From contig JAEDDW010000007.1 in assembly GCA_016293645.1 (NCBI GenBank), forward strand, positions 1 through 47,677: a stretch of 47,677 nt of DNA, in the 5' to 3' direction. Below, piece by piece: positions 17,207 to 24,647 of this stretch (within the stretch, counting starts at the first letter, position 1; the number at the start of each line of letters is the position of its first letter). The position numbers and the translations under genes are program-made. The notes below the pieces were generated by a model. That model made no database searches, was not told where the DNA came from, and worked only from the letters and a program-made list of their open reading frames with translations. The stretch is from Treponema sp. (lineage in GTDB: Bacteria; Spirochaetota; Spirochaetia; Treponematales; Treponemataceae).

Positions 17207-17398
17207 ATGAGTTTTAAGTTTTACAAGTCTATATTATAGAAGACATCTTTCCTTTCTTTTGATTTCTATCCTGTTCTTTAACATTCACGCCCTTGAAACT
17301 GGGATATTGCAAAAGAAGAAGTTGTTTCAGAATGTGAAGCAGCCATAAGAAAAATAAAAAAACAGCTTTCTTCAGATGTTGCTAAGACTTTTTCTATT
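17207..17398 (+). pseudogene. Frameshifted remnant of a secreted-protein gene
   Basis: The ATG at 17207 gives MSFKFYKSIL and then a stop. In the next frame a hydrophobic signal-like run LSFLLISILFFNIHALETG follows, and a second frame change continues NWDIAKEEVVSECEAAIRK and IKKQLSSDVAKTF up to the infA stop region. The three pieces join in order into a plausible signal peptide plus an amphipathic helix region, as expected from an exported-protein gene that took two indels and lost its 3' end where infA begins. The parent family is not recognisable. Confidence 0.3.
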
Positions 17399-17620
17399 CT
17401 ATCTTTCGCGGAAAATGATTCTGCCGCGGTTGAGATCATAAGGTGAAAGCTCAACTTTAACGCTGTCACCTGGAACGATTCTGATGTAGTGCTTTCTCAT
17501 CTTGCCACTGAGATGACCAAGGATGATGTGTCCGTTCTTGAGTTCAACACGGAACATTGTGTTTGGCAATGCTTCTTTTACGATTCCTTCAACTTCGATA
17601 GCTTCGTCTTTGTTAGCCAC
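17399..17620 (-). CDS. infA: Translation initiation factor IF-1
   Basis: The 73-residue S1/OB-fold protein is nearly all diagnostic: EAIEVEGIVKEALPNTMFRV, GHIILGHLSGKMRKHYIRI, GDSVKVELSPYDLNRGRI. The start is a GTG at 17618-17620 preceded by GGAGGAATT. A reading frame open further upstream would add an unrelated N-terminus and has no ribosome site. IF-1 binds the 30S A site and assists IF-2 and IF-3. The gene stands alone, away from the ribosomal protein operon where infA often sits, and diverges from the dksA-like gene. Confidence 0.95.
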   Translation of the reverse strand: MANKDEAIEVEGIVKEALPNTMFRVELKNGHIILGHLSGKMRKHYIRIVPGDSVKVELSPYDLNRGRIIFRER

Positions 17621-17637
17621 AATTCCTCCAAAATTAT

Positions 17638-17665
17638 TTGCCTTTTTAGGAAAATATACTATACT
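17638..17665 (+). promoter_or_regulatory. Promoter of the DksA/TraR-like gene
   Basis: TTGCCT and TATACT with a 16-base spacer precede the zinc-finger gene by about 70 bases, giving a leader long enough to hold the hairpin at 17686-17715. Confidence 0.4.
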
Positions 17666-17685
17666 ATTATGAACAAAACAAAAAC

Positions 17686-17715
17686 GGCTGTCAACCGAAA
17701 AACTACCGGACAGCC
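17686..17715 (+). promoter_or_regulatory. Leader hairpin before the DksA/TraR-like gene
   Basis: Arms GGCTGTC (17686-17692) and GACAGCC (17709-17715) form a perfect 7-bp stem in the untranslated leader. It ends nine bases before the GGGAG ribosome site at 17724. No T run follows, so it is not a terminator; it may modulate translation or RNA stability. Confidence 0.4.
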
Positions 17716-17735
17716 AAAGTGATGGGAGCTTGATT

Positions 17736-18089
17736 ATGAAAAAGGATTTTTTAGATAAACAGAAGAAGAAGCTTACTGCGGAACGCAATGAGATTCTTGA
17801 TTCACTTACAGGACGCAACGACCAGCTTACAAGTCTCGGTGGAGCTACGGAAAGCGGTGATGATGCAGACATCGCGTCTGATACAATCGACAGGACTCTG
17901 TTCAATTCACTGGGACAGGCAGATCAGAACCGCCTTGCGATGATTGACCGTGCCCTCGACAGAATCACACAGGGCACATACGGAATCTGCCTTGAGTGCG
18001 GAGAACCTATTGCAGAAACAAGACTTGAAGCAATTCCATATGCAACTTTCTGCGTTGAATGTCAGCATGAATACGAGCGCCGCCAGTAA
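17736..18089 (+). CDS. DksA/TraR-type C4 zinc-finger protein
   Basis: This 117-residue protein has an N-terminal helical coiled-coil region (KKDFLDKQKKKLTAERNEIL) and a C-terminal C4 zinc finger, CLECGEP (about 85-91) and CVECQ (about 104-108), followed by HEYERR. The acidic patch DDADIASDT in the coiled-coil tip region recalls the DxxDxA catalytic tip of DksA-like proteins that enter the RNA polymerase secondary channel. It is likely a transcription or stringent-response factor. The start ATG at 17736 has GGGAG seven bases upstream; a TTG six bases earlier is less likely. It is divergent from infA and 10 bases from the 3' end of the PHP gene. Confidence 0.88.
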   Translation: MKKDFLDKQKKKLTAERNEILDSLTGRNDQLTSLGGATESGDDADIASDTIDRTLFNSLGQADQNRLAMIDRALDRITQGTYGICLECGEPIAETRLEAIPYATFCVECQHEYERRQ

Positions 18090-18098
18090 TTTTGCAGA

Positions 18099-18932
18099 TC
18101 AGATCTTTTGAAATTTCAGGCCGTCTTCATAGAATGCAAGTTCTGTGTAGCCGGCTTTTTTTATGTACTGGATTGCTTCGTCAAACCAGCAGTCTATTCC
18201 AGCTGAAGTATGGGCGTCGGAATCGATGGTGAGGGGAACGTTGTTTGCCTTTAGCAGATCAAGAAGGTAAGGACTTGGGTATGGCCTTTTCGCACCAAGC
18301 CTGCAGATTGCACCGGTGTTTACCTCGACGCAGACACCTGATTTCCCGATTTCTTTTGCCAGTACCTTCAGCTCTTTCTTGTACCAGGATTCGTTTTCGT
18401 TAAAAAGCATTGAATTTATGTTCTGTTTCTGGACAAGATCGCAGTGGCCAAGGAAGGTAAAGTCTCCGTCTTTGAGCAGTTTACGTTCGCAGCAGAAATA
18501 TTCCTGCACCGCTTTTTTTACGGAGCCATCAAAAAACTTTCCTATTCTTTCTTTTACAGAATCTTCCTTTCCGTCTGCCTCATAGTATCCTCCGTCGCCA
18601 GGCACAAAGTGAACTGATCCTATGAGATAGTCCGGTTTGAATTCCCTGTATGTGTCAAAGCAGGGAATCGAGATTCCGTCTATGTATTCAACTTCAAATC
18701 CCGTGTAGATCTTGATCTGCCCCTGATATTTTTCCTTAAGGCGGTTGATCTCGTTTACATAGTCAGCATATTTCTCTGTACCGATATGCCAATCTCCGGC
18801 AAAGGGATACATTGCGTGGCTGGAAAAACCAAGGATTGAAATTCCTTTTTCCATTGCGGCGATGACCATTTCTTCTGCCGTATTCTTTGCATCGCAGAAT
18901 TCAGTGTGGGTATGATAATTCGTCTTGATCAT
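18099..18932 (-). CDS. PHP-domain histidinol-phosphatase-like protein (HisJ family)
   Basis: The 277-residue PHP protein has the metal-binding HxH motif in NYHTHTEFCD (residues 5-14), FSSHAMYP (about 37-44), GFEVEYIDG, SVHFVP, LGHCDLVQK, EVNTGAICRLGAKRPYP and the final IDSDAHTSA. This order matches HisJ-type histidinol phosphatases, which remove phosphate from L-histidinol phosphate in histidine synthesis. No other his gene is nearby, so related PHP phosphoesterase activity cannot be excluded. Its ATG overlaps the stop of the hybrid kinase (ATGA), so it is co-translated with a two-component pair, an odd partner for a biosynthetic enzyme. Confidence 0.82.
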   Translation of the reverse strand: MIKTNYHTHTEFCDAKNTAEEMVIAAMEKGISILGFSSHAMYPFAGDWHIGTEKYADYVNEINRLKEKYQGQIKIYTGFEVEYIDGISIPCFDTYREFKPDYLIGSVHFVPGDGGYYEADGKEDSVKERIGKFFDGSVKKAVQEYFCCERKLLKDGDFTFLGHCDLVQKQNINSMLFNENESWYKKELKVLAKEIGKSGVCVEVNTGAICRLGAKRPYPSPYLLDLLKANNVPLTIDSDAHTSAGIDCWFDEAIQYIKKAGYTELAFYEDGLKFQKI

Positions 18933-20944
18933 ATTGAGTTCTTCCAGTTGGCAACGATATTGGTGAAAGTGATGAAGTCTATTTCGTAGTTGATTCTTGC
19001 GGACTCAAGATCCGTAAGGTTTCTTGTCTTTGCGGCATCATTCATTTTGCGTCCAAGATCTGCAAATCGGGTCGCACTTACGGAGGCGCTGCTTCCCTTC
19101 ATGGTGTGGGTATACAGTTCAATCTTTTCGTAGTTGAGAGGTGACTGTTTGAGTTCTTCCTTCAGGTTTTCCATGAGCTCCTTGGACTGGGTTATGTACT
19201 CATCCATAAGGGAAATCGCAAATTCGATGTTCTGCCCTGTGGTGTCCATGAAGTCTTCGAGGTTCCACATTTCCGATGATTTGTTTTCAAGGAACGTAAG
19301 GGAGATGATGTCCTTCGCATTTGGCACTGTAAGTACGGAACCCCATTTCTCGAGGAGTTCGCGTATGGTGTCTCTTTTAAACGGTTTTACGACAATGTCG
19401 GTTACACCGATTTTTTTATAGGTCTTGAAATCGTCAGGGTCACTGTTTGCCGTACATGCAATGATGATTCCCTTGTATCCCTTGTTTCGAAGCTCGATGG
19501 TAGCGTCGATACCGCTTTTGATGGGCATGAAGATGTCCATGAATATGAGGTCGATTTCAGGGTGAAGCTCAATCTGGTCAACGGCAACCTGTCCGTTTTC
19601 CGCAAGATAGACGTTGGCTCCAAATTTCTTGAGGAATGTTCCAAGAAGTTTCTGGTTGATAGGCGTGTCTTCTGCAACGAGGATGTTCAAGCTGCTGCCC
19701 ACCTGCTGATCGAGGATTGAGGAAACTTTCCTTGTGTTTGCAAGTTCCGTGATTTCGTCAGATTCCTTTGCCGTTGTGTCCCTTTCGTTGAGTACAGATT
19801 CGAGTACGTCGGCCAGGGCCTTCTGCTTGATTGGTTTGTAGATGTATCCGTCATACCAGTCAAGCATTTTCATTTTTGCATCCTGCCTGAGCTGTCCTTC
19901 CGGAACCATGAGGATCATCTTCAGGTCTTTTGTGGTGTGTGTGGATCTGATTTCAGATGCAAGTCTCCATCCATCCATTGGATTCATGAGAAGGTCTATG
20001 AAGGCTGCTGTAAAAGGTTTTCCAAGCTGGTCCGCTTCCTGAATTTTCTGGAGGGCGGAATATCCGCTGTCTGCAAGAATGATCTCAGCGATTCCGTAGT
20101 ACAGAAGCTTTGACTTCAGGGTCTTGAGTGCAAGGGAGTTGTCATCGACGATGAGGACCTTCTGTTTTCCTGGAATTGAAATCTGTGAGAAGGAATTTCT
20201 TTCTCCTTCCGTTTTTTCCAGAGGAATGGCAAACCAGAAATTGGAACCGCCGTTAGGATTTTCGAGAATTCCAATTTTTCCTTTCATGACATTGACAAGA
20301 TTTTTCGAGATGGAAAGACCAAGTCCCGTACCACCGGTTTTTCGTGTGGAACTTCCGTCAACCTGATAGAAGTCCGTGAAAATGAGCCTGCGCTTGTCTT
20401 CCGGAACACCGATTCCGCTGTCGATTATCTCAAAAAGAAGGTAAGCGTCCTTCACGGAAACACGGATGAATATATATCCGCTTTCAGTGAATTTTGCCGC
20501 ATTCTTGACCAGGTTAAGGATGATCTGCTGGATGCGGACAGGGTCTCCAAGAATGTTCTGGGGAATTCTATAGTCAATGTCCGTAAGGACTTCGATGCCT
20601 CTGTTGAAGGATTCCACCGTGATGAGGTCGACGACACGTTCCGTAAGTTCTATTACGTCATAAGGCTGGATCTCAAGCTTGAAATTCTTGGATGAGATTT
20701 TCGTAAAGTCCAGGACGTCATTTGCAAGACCAAGAAGGGCATTGGCGGAAAATTCAATCTGGTGGATATATTCAGTCTGCTCCTTGTTGAGCGGAGTGTC
20801 CTCGAGCAGTTCGAGGGTACTGATGATGGTCTGCAAAGGTGTGCGGACCTCATGCATGGTACTTGCGATAAATCTGCTGCCGACTTCGAGTGAAGGTGAA
20901 TCCATCCCCTGATTTTCCTTATTATGACGAGTGTAGAATTTCAA
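18929..20944 (-). CDS. Soluble hybrid histidine kinase (HisKA-HATPase-REC-REC-Hpt)
   Basis: This 671-residue protein has no membrane helix or sensor domain. Its parts are HisKA with phospho-acceptor His31 in FIASTMHEVRTPLQT, HATPase (NLVKNAAKF, DSGIGVPEDK, GGTGLGLSIS), a receiver around Asp317 (FIDLLMNPMDG), a second receiver around Asp470 (FMDIFMPIKSG) and a C-terminal Hpt with His about 613 (HTMKGSSAS). It is a complete phosphorelay in one chain. The start at 20944 overlaps the regulator gene; the Met at 20905, after that gene's stop, is an alternative. With no input domain, signal probably arrives through the co-transcribed regulator. Confidence 0.88.
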   Translation of the reverse strand: MKFYTRHNKENQGMDSPSLEVGSRFIASTMHEVRTPLQTIISTLELLEDTPLNKEQTEYIHQIEFSANALLGLANDVLDFTKISSKNFKLEIQPYDVIELTERVVDLITVESFNRGIEVLTDIDYRIPQNILGDPVRIQQIILNLVKNAAKFTESGYIFIRVSVKDAYLLFEIIDSGIGVPEDKRRLIFTDFYQVDGSSTRKTGGTGLGLSISKNLVNVMKGKIGILENPNGGSNFWFAIPLEKTEGERNSFSQISIPGKQKVLIVDDNSLALKTLKSKLLYYGIAEIILADSGYSALQKIQEADQLGKPFTAAFIDLLMNPMDGWRLASEIRSTHTTKDLKMILMVPEGQLRQDAKMKMLDWYDGYIYKPIKQKALADVLESVLNERDTTAKESDEITELANTRKVSSILDQQVGSSLNILVAEDTPINQKLLGTFLKKFGANVYLAENGQVAVDQIELHPEIDLIFMDIFMPIKSGIDATIELRNKGYKGIIIACTANSDPDDFKTYKKIGVTDIVVKPFKRDTIRELLEKWGSVLTVPNAKDIISLTFLENKSSEMWNLEDFMDTTGQNIEFAISLMDEYITQSKELMENLKEELKQSPLNYEKIELYTHTMKGSSASVSATRFADLGRKMNDAAKTRNLTDLESARINYEIDFITFTNIVANWKNSI

Positions 20945-22160
20945 GAGCCTTGTTGAGGATTGCTCCCGGTTTCTGAGGTTTCACCAGGTAGCTTTTTGCT
21001 CCAAGTGAAAGAGCCTGGAGAACGACTTCCTTTGAAGAGGCCTTTGAGTATATGAGAATCGGTGTCTGGTAGTTTCTCTGCAGCAGCGTCTTGAGGATGC
21101 TGATTCCATCCATGTCAGGCAGATAAAGATCCAGAACAACAATATCGAATTCCTTTCCGTCCGAGATGGCCTTGAGGAAAGTAGATGCGTTTTCGTACAA
21201 CGATGCTTCACCGCTTGCCGAAGTAAATGTGTTCTCAAGAAGTTTTCTGACGACTACGTCATCGTCGACCAGGGCAACCCTCATCATGGTTCCGCTGCTT
21301 CCTTCAGTTCCGCCTCTGTCATCAATGAATCCAAGAGAAGCATTGTCTGTCGGTCTGTCAGAATGGAGGATGTTGTCATAGATGAAATCTGTGGAATCGT
21401 AATTGGCATCATCACTGTCATTGAGAAGTGTTGAGACTACATACTGAAGGTTCTGTGAGACAACCATTCCCATGTATTCAGGATGACCTTTTACCAGTTC
21501 CTTTACATAATCGTCAAACGAAAGGATCTTTATGTATTTGTTCGCGATTTTCTTTCCGCAGGTAATGTTGTCCAGGAGAAGCTCAAGATTTGCTCCGTCA
21601 ACGAAGGTGAGTTGCAGGTTTGTCAGCATGAGGATTATCTTCGGAAAGTTGATCTTGTATCTGTCTATGATCTGGGCCAGTTTGTATTTGAGAAGCATGA
21701 GTTTTTCGCGGTTCAGACCCTGGGCAATCTCAACAAAGATTATGCTTCCGTTGAGGTGGATGTCGAGGATGCAGGGTGTGGTATCCATCGAAAGAGGCAT
21801 CTTGAGTATGCGTCCAATGGCCTCGAAGAAAACATCAAATTTGATCGGCTTCGTAAAATATTTTACAACACCGAATTCAACCAGGTTTGCGACTTTTGAT
21901 CGGTCCATGACAGGGCCGGTGATGATGATAGGAATTCTCTTGGCGTTTGGATCAGTGTGTTTTTTTTCAAGAAGAAGAGTCAGGTCTTCCGTAATGACTG
22001 TTTCAATCTCAATGATGATGAGATCCGGAAGAATTGAGAGCATTTTTGTATATGCGTCCCTGCTGCCGGCACATTCAAGTCCAACCTGTTCAGCAGAAAC
22101 TTTGTCACGTAAAAAATCCTGAAATAAAGGTGATCCATCGATAAGAAGAATAGATTTCAT
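20922..22160 (-). CDS. Response regulator with degenerate N-terminal and intact C-terminal receivers
   Basis: Residues 1-125 are a receiver fold (SILLIDGSP, IPIIITGPV, KYFTKPIKF), but the phospho-acceptor position reads LIIIEIE, with Glu51 in place of Asp, and the acidic pair is Asp-Gly. It is therefore a pseudo-receiver, possibly locked in a phosphate-mimicking state. Residues about 135-215 look STAS-like (HLNGSIIFVEIAQG, LTFVDGANLELLL); this call is tentative. Residues about 293-412 are a standard receiver (ALVDDD, VVLDLYLPDMDG, YSKAS, VKPQK). It has no DNA-binding domain. It precedes and overlaps the hybrid kinase gene, so both likely belong to one relay. ATG at 22160 is preferred over an upstream TTG. 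Confidence 0.78.
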   Translation of the reverse strand: MKSILLIDGSPLFQDFLRDKVSAEQVGLECAGSRDAYTKMLSILPDLIIIEIETVITEDLTLLLEKKHTDPNAKRIPIIITGPVMDRSKVANLVEFGVVKYFTKPIKFDVFFEAIGRILKMPLSMDTTPCILDIHLNGSIIFVEIAQGLNREKLMLLKYKLAQIIDRYKINFPKIILMLTNLQLTFVDGANLELLLDNITCGKKIANKYIKILSFDDYVKELVKGHPEYMGMVVSQNLQYVVSTLLNDSDDANYDSTDFIYDNILHSDRPTDNASLGFIDDRGGTEGSSGTMMRVALVDDDVVVRKLLENTFTSASGEASLYENASTFLKAISDGKEFDIVVLDLYLPDMDGISILKTLLQRNYQTPILIYSKASSKEVVLQALSLGAKSYLVKPQKPGAILNKALEILHSS

Positions 22161-22294
22161 GATATACAATGATAACCCTTTGATAGTATAATTTCAATGT
22201 TTCCCCGGGCTGGCAGGTATTGTTCCGGCTGGGAAAAGTATTTTCTGTCCTGTGGAATTCAGGATAGGCCAGTTTGATGGAAGGAGAACTAGAA

Positions 22295-22867
22295 ATGAAA
22301 AAAGCGGTTGTATTTCTTGCCAATGGATTTGAAGAGGTGGAAGCAATTACTCCGGTAGACTATCTTCGCAGGTCGGGAGTGGAGGTCATTACTGTCGCAA
22401 CCGGAACTTCATCGAGAACTGTCGAAGGTGCAAGAAAAATACCGGTCATCGCCGATATGACTCTTGAAACCTACGTGTCTTCTACTGCTGAACTACCTGA
22501 TGCCGTCATAGTTCCGGGGGGAATGCCAGGTACTGTAAATGTAAGCAACTGCAGTCAGGCCCTTATGCTGATAGACAGGATGCTTGAGGAGGACAGGCTC
22601 GTCTGTGCAATTTGTGCAGCACCTGCCCTTGTTCTTTCAAAGACAAAGGCTCTTGATGGAAAAAAATGGACCTGCTATCCGGGCATGGAATCTGAATCCA
22701 ATGGAAAGGAAATCACCCATATTGCTGATGTTCCTTTCGTTACAGACGGAACTCTCGTGACTTCCCGAGGTGCCGGTACCGCCGAACAGTTTGCCATGGA
22801 AATCGTAAGGCTCCTTTGCGGAGAAGAAACCAGGGCAAAGACAGCCGCCGCGACAATCCAGCGCTAA
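22295..22867 (+). CDS. DJ-1/PfpI superfamily protein (YajL/ThiJ-like)
   Basis: This 190-residue protein has the DJ-1 core: VVFLANGFEEVEAITPVDYL with the conserved Glu, PDAVIVPGGMPGTVNV, and the nucleophile-elbow motif AICAAPALVL carrying the reactive Cys, then TSRGAGTAEQFAMEIV. YajL/DJ-1 relatives act as oxidative-stress chaperones or glyoxalase/deglycase-type enzymes; the substrate cannot be told here. The start at 22295 follows GGAGAA. The stop overlaps the convergent LuxR-type gene by four bases, leaving no room for a terminator. Confidence 0.88.
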   Translation: MKKAVVFLANGFEEVEAITPVDYLRRSGVEVITVATGTSSRTVEGARKIPVIADMTLETYVSSTAELPDAVIVPGGMPGTVNVSNCSQALMLIDRMLEEDRLVCAICAAPALVLSKTKALDGKKWTCYPGMESESNGKEITHIADVPFVTDGTLVTSRGAGTAEQFAMEIVRLLCGEETRAKTAAATIQR

Positions 22868-23592
22868 TCTTCCAGAGTGAATCTGCAGCCGCTGAAAAGT
22901 GTAAGGAATTCTGTGCGGCTGTTTATTCCCAGATAATGGTAAAGCTCAATCATCTGGGCTTTTACCGTGCTTTCGGAAACGTTGTACATCAAGGCGATCT
23001 TGCTGTACTTTTCGCCGTTTAATACCCTTTCAAGGAATTCGATATCTCTTTCCGAAAAACGGCTTCTGCTGATTTTCTTTTCAGTCTTAATTTCCTTTGC
23101 TTTTTCAATCTTCGGGGTAAGCAAAAGCCATGCAAGGTAGAAGATCAGTTCCGCGCCGATTATGTGCATCACGGAAATAATGAATACGACATAGCCTGTG
23201 TGGAATGCCTGTACGCAAAGACAGAAAACAGGAACGGATAAAAGCAGTGCTGACTTGAGCAGTTTTCTTTTCGAGAAGAAACCCGTTGTACTTAAAAAAA
23301 GATAGGAAAGGGCTATGCATATGGATCCAAGGATGTTTCCGTTGTCCAGGAAATTTCCATTCCCATAGGCATAGAAAAGAACTGCATATACATGGAAATT
23401 CAGAGGGTTGAAGATCAGGAAAAAAAACAGATTCAGTGCCATGAAGTTCATTGTCAGGCGGACGGTCTTCTGAAAAGTGTTGGCATTGCTTTCAGCGTGA
23501 TATTGTAGTATGCAGACCAGAAGGCATGCGACGGAAAATGCAAAACCGATCGCTGATGCTTTTTTCCAGATTTTATTCTCAGTGAATTCCAT
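22864..23592 (-). CDS. Membrane-bound LuxR-type transcriptional regulator
   Basis: The N-terminal 150 residues hold about five hydrophobic helices (SAIGFAFSVACLLVCILQY, LTMNFMALNLFFFLIF, ICIALSYLFLST, SALLLSVPVFCLCV, VVFIISVMHIIGAELIFYL). The last 65 are a LuxR/GerE helix-turn-helix (FSERDIEFLERVLNGEKYSK, then VSESTVKAQMIELYHYLGI). It is a one-component membrane regulator, a form frequent in Treponema and some gut bacteria. The signal and targets are unknown. ATG at 23592 is chosen over an in-frame TTG 12 bases upstream. It converges on the DJ-1 gene, and its promoter side abuts the flavin reductase gene's 3' end. Confidence 0.8.
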   Translation of the reverse strand: MEFTENKIWKKASAIGFAFSVACLLVCILQYHAESNANTFQKTVRLTMNFMALNLFFFLIFNPLNFHVYAVLFYAYGNGNFLDNGNILGSICIALSYLFLSTTGFFSKRKLLKSALLLSVPVFCLCVQAFHTGYVVFIISVMHIIGAELIFYLAWLLLTPKIEKAKEIKTEKKISRSRFSERDIEFLERVLNGEKYSKIALMYNVSESTVKAQMIELYHYLGINSRTEFLTLFSGCRFTLED

Positions 23593-23613
23593 GTATTTTC
23601 CCAAAGTCTGGAT

Positions 23614-24159
23614 TTATTTCATGTCCCTTGTTTCGACCATGACTTTTGTAATCTCTCCGATGTACATGGTGTGAAAGTCATCTTTCCTGTAATTCTGCTT
23701 GCAGAGTTTTTCATCAGCAAAACAGTAAGGATCGAATTCCTGTGCGTAAAGTTTCTGACAGAAAATGACAAGTCTTGACTGGCCGATCCATGGAGTTCCG
23801 TTCATGTACTGGACGTCAAGCTTTGTCTTCTGGAATTTATCCTCGTCGCGGCCTGAGTGGGATCCGCAGTAGTCCAGGGCTGTCTTGAATTTTTCAGGCA
23901 GGATGCTGAGGGAGAATGTATCGGTCTGGTCTATGATTTCCTTTGTGTAGCGTGACGGGCGGATGTAGACTGTGGCGACATTTTTGTTCCAGAGTACGCC
24001 GACACCTCCCCAGCTGGCAGTCATTGTGTTTGGGCGGCCTGTGATGATGTTGCCTTCACTGTCATATTTTTTTGTACATGCTGTGATAAGCATCCAGTCT
24101 TTTCCGATCATTTTGAACGCATTGTCTGTAAGTAATTCAGGTTTAATTGTCTTTAGCAT
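23614..24159 (-). CDS. Flavin reductase-like FMN-binding protein
   Basis: This 181-residue protein has the split-barrel flavoprotein pattern: WMLITACTKKYD, NTMTASWGGVGVLWNKNVAT, VYIRPSRYTKEIID, FSLSILPEK and YCGSHSGRDEDKF. That is the DIM6/NTAB flavin-reductase family, which binds FMN and uses reduced nicotinamide or passes electrons to partners. The start at 24159 gives MLKTIKPELL; the open frame continues upstream only because it reads through the mobile element at 24218. A TATAAT lies nine bases before this ATG, so the transcript may be nearly leaderless. The insertion sits about 60 bases upstream of the gene. Confidence 0.85.
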   Translation of the reverse strand: MLKTIKPELLTDNAFKMIGKDWMLITACTKKYDSEGNIITGRPNTMTASWGGVGVLWNKNVATVYIRPSRYTKEIIDQTDTFSLSILPEKFKTALDYCGSHSGRDEDKFQKTKLDVQYMNGTPWIGQSRLVIFCQKLYAQEFDPYCFADEKLCKQNYRKDDFHTMYIGEITKVMVETRDMK

Positions 24160-24217
24160 AGTGGAAAAATTATATAGGAATTGCAGGTAAAAAAAAAGAC
24201 CGGCAAAAATAGGTATC

Positions 24218-24337
24218 GGGGCTGTCCAATAAGTATTCATGCCAGGGTCATTGAGCAATGTCGAAATGCCCGATACCACTATATGTGGTGGTTTCGACTA
24301 AGCTCAACCACCCTGAGATTACTTTTGGGACAGCCCC
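24218..24337. mobile_element. MITE-like element, copy 1 (120 bp)
   Basis: Perfect 10-bp terminal inverted repeats GGGGCTGTCC/GGACAGCCCC bound a non-coding interior with an internal stem (GGTGGT/ACCACC). The copy at 47461-47606 is near-identical in inverse orientation but carries an extra hairpin in the middle. No target-site duplication is clear. It is too small to encode a transposase, so it would have to be mobilised in trans. Confidence 0.75.
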
Positions 24338-24339
24338 GC

Positions 24340-24389
24340 GGCGAAAGTTTTCGGGATTTAAAGATTGCTATCAAGCAAAGCTTTCGCTG
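24340..24389. repeat. GGCGAAAG...GCTTTCGC repeat, solitary copy
   Basis: The segment starts GGCGAAAGTTTTC and ends AAGCAAAGCTTTCGC, matching the layout of the tandem elements at 44041-44190 (GGCGAAAGTTATC ... AAGCAAATGCTTTC). The ends can pair into a stem. It directly abuts the MITE. Confidence 0.5.
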
Positions 24390-24391
24390 GC

Positions 24392-24408
24392 TAACGGGTT
24401 CAAGTCCC
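24392..24408 (+). repeat. Inverted 17-bp copy of the tRNA-Ala T arm
   Basis: TAACGGGTTCAAGTCCC on the plus strand is identical to the T-arm segment of the tRNA-Ala gene on the minus strand (24490-24506). The two are 81 bases apart, with the tRNA terminator between them. The rest of a tRNA cloverleaf is absent here. Confidence 0.6.
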
Positions 24409-24426
24409 TTATTTTATTTTGCTTGA

Positions 24427-24470
24427 TTTTTAAAACAAAAAGAGGTTCTGCACTCCTATGCAAAACCTCT
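24427..24470 (-). terminator. Terminator of tRNA-Ala
   Basis: On the minus strand AGAGGTT (24464-24470) pairs with AACCTCT (24441-24447) and is followed by TTTTGTTTTAAAA. It starts 10 bases after the tRNA 3' end. Confidence 0.7.
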
Positions 24471-24479
24471 GATTAACTA

Positions 24480-24553
24480 TGGAGATGACGGGACTTGAAC
24501 CCGTTACCTCTAGCATGCCATGCTAGCGCTCTAGCCACGTGAGCTACACCCCC
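24480..24553 (-). tRNA. tRNA-Ala(GGC)
   Basis: The 74-base gene folds into a full cloverleaf. The 7-bp acceptor is GGGGGTG with CATCTCC (two wobbles), the D arm is GCTC/GAGC, the anticodon stem CTAGC/GCTAG has loop ATGGCAT (anticodon GGC, reading GCC), and the T arm ACGGG/CCCGT has loop TTCAAGT. The discriminator is A. The 3' CCA is not encoded, so it must be added by tRNA nucleotidyltransferase. It has its own promoter and terminator. Confidence 0.95.
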
Positions 24554-24563
24554 GTTTCCCAAG

Positions 24564-24592
24564 AATCTATCAGTTTGGAGAAAAAAAATCAA
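24564..24592 (-). promoter_or_regulatory. Promoter of tRNA-Ala
   Basis: On the minus strand TTGATT and TAGATT are 17 bases apart. The -10 box ends 10 bases before the mature tRNA 5' end. Confidence 0.5.
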
Positions 24593-24647
24593 TGGCCAAG
24601 TTGATTCTTGCCGGTGGGTTTCATTCATCTGAGTTTGCGGGAAGGGT

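Noticed and set aside
17399..17905. Long minus-strand frame extending IF-1 to 168 residues
   Set aside because: The extra N-terminus lies antisense to the DksA/TraR-like gene. A GTG with perfect GGAGGAATT gives the normal 73-residue IF-1.
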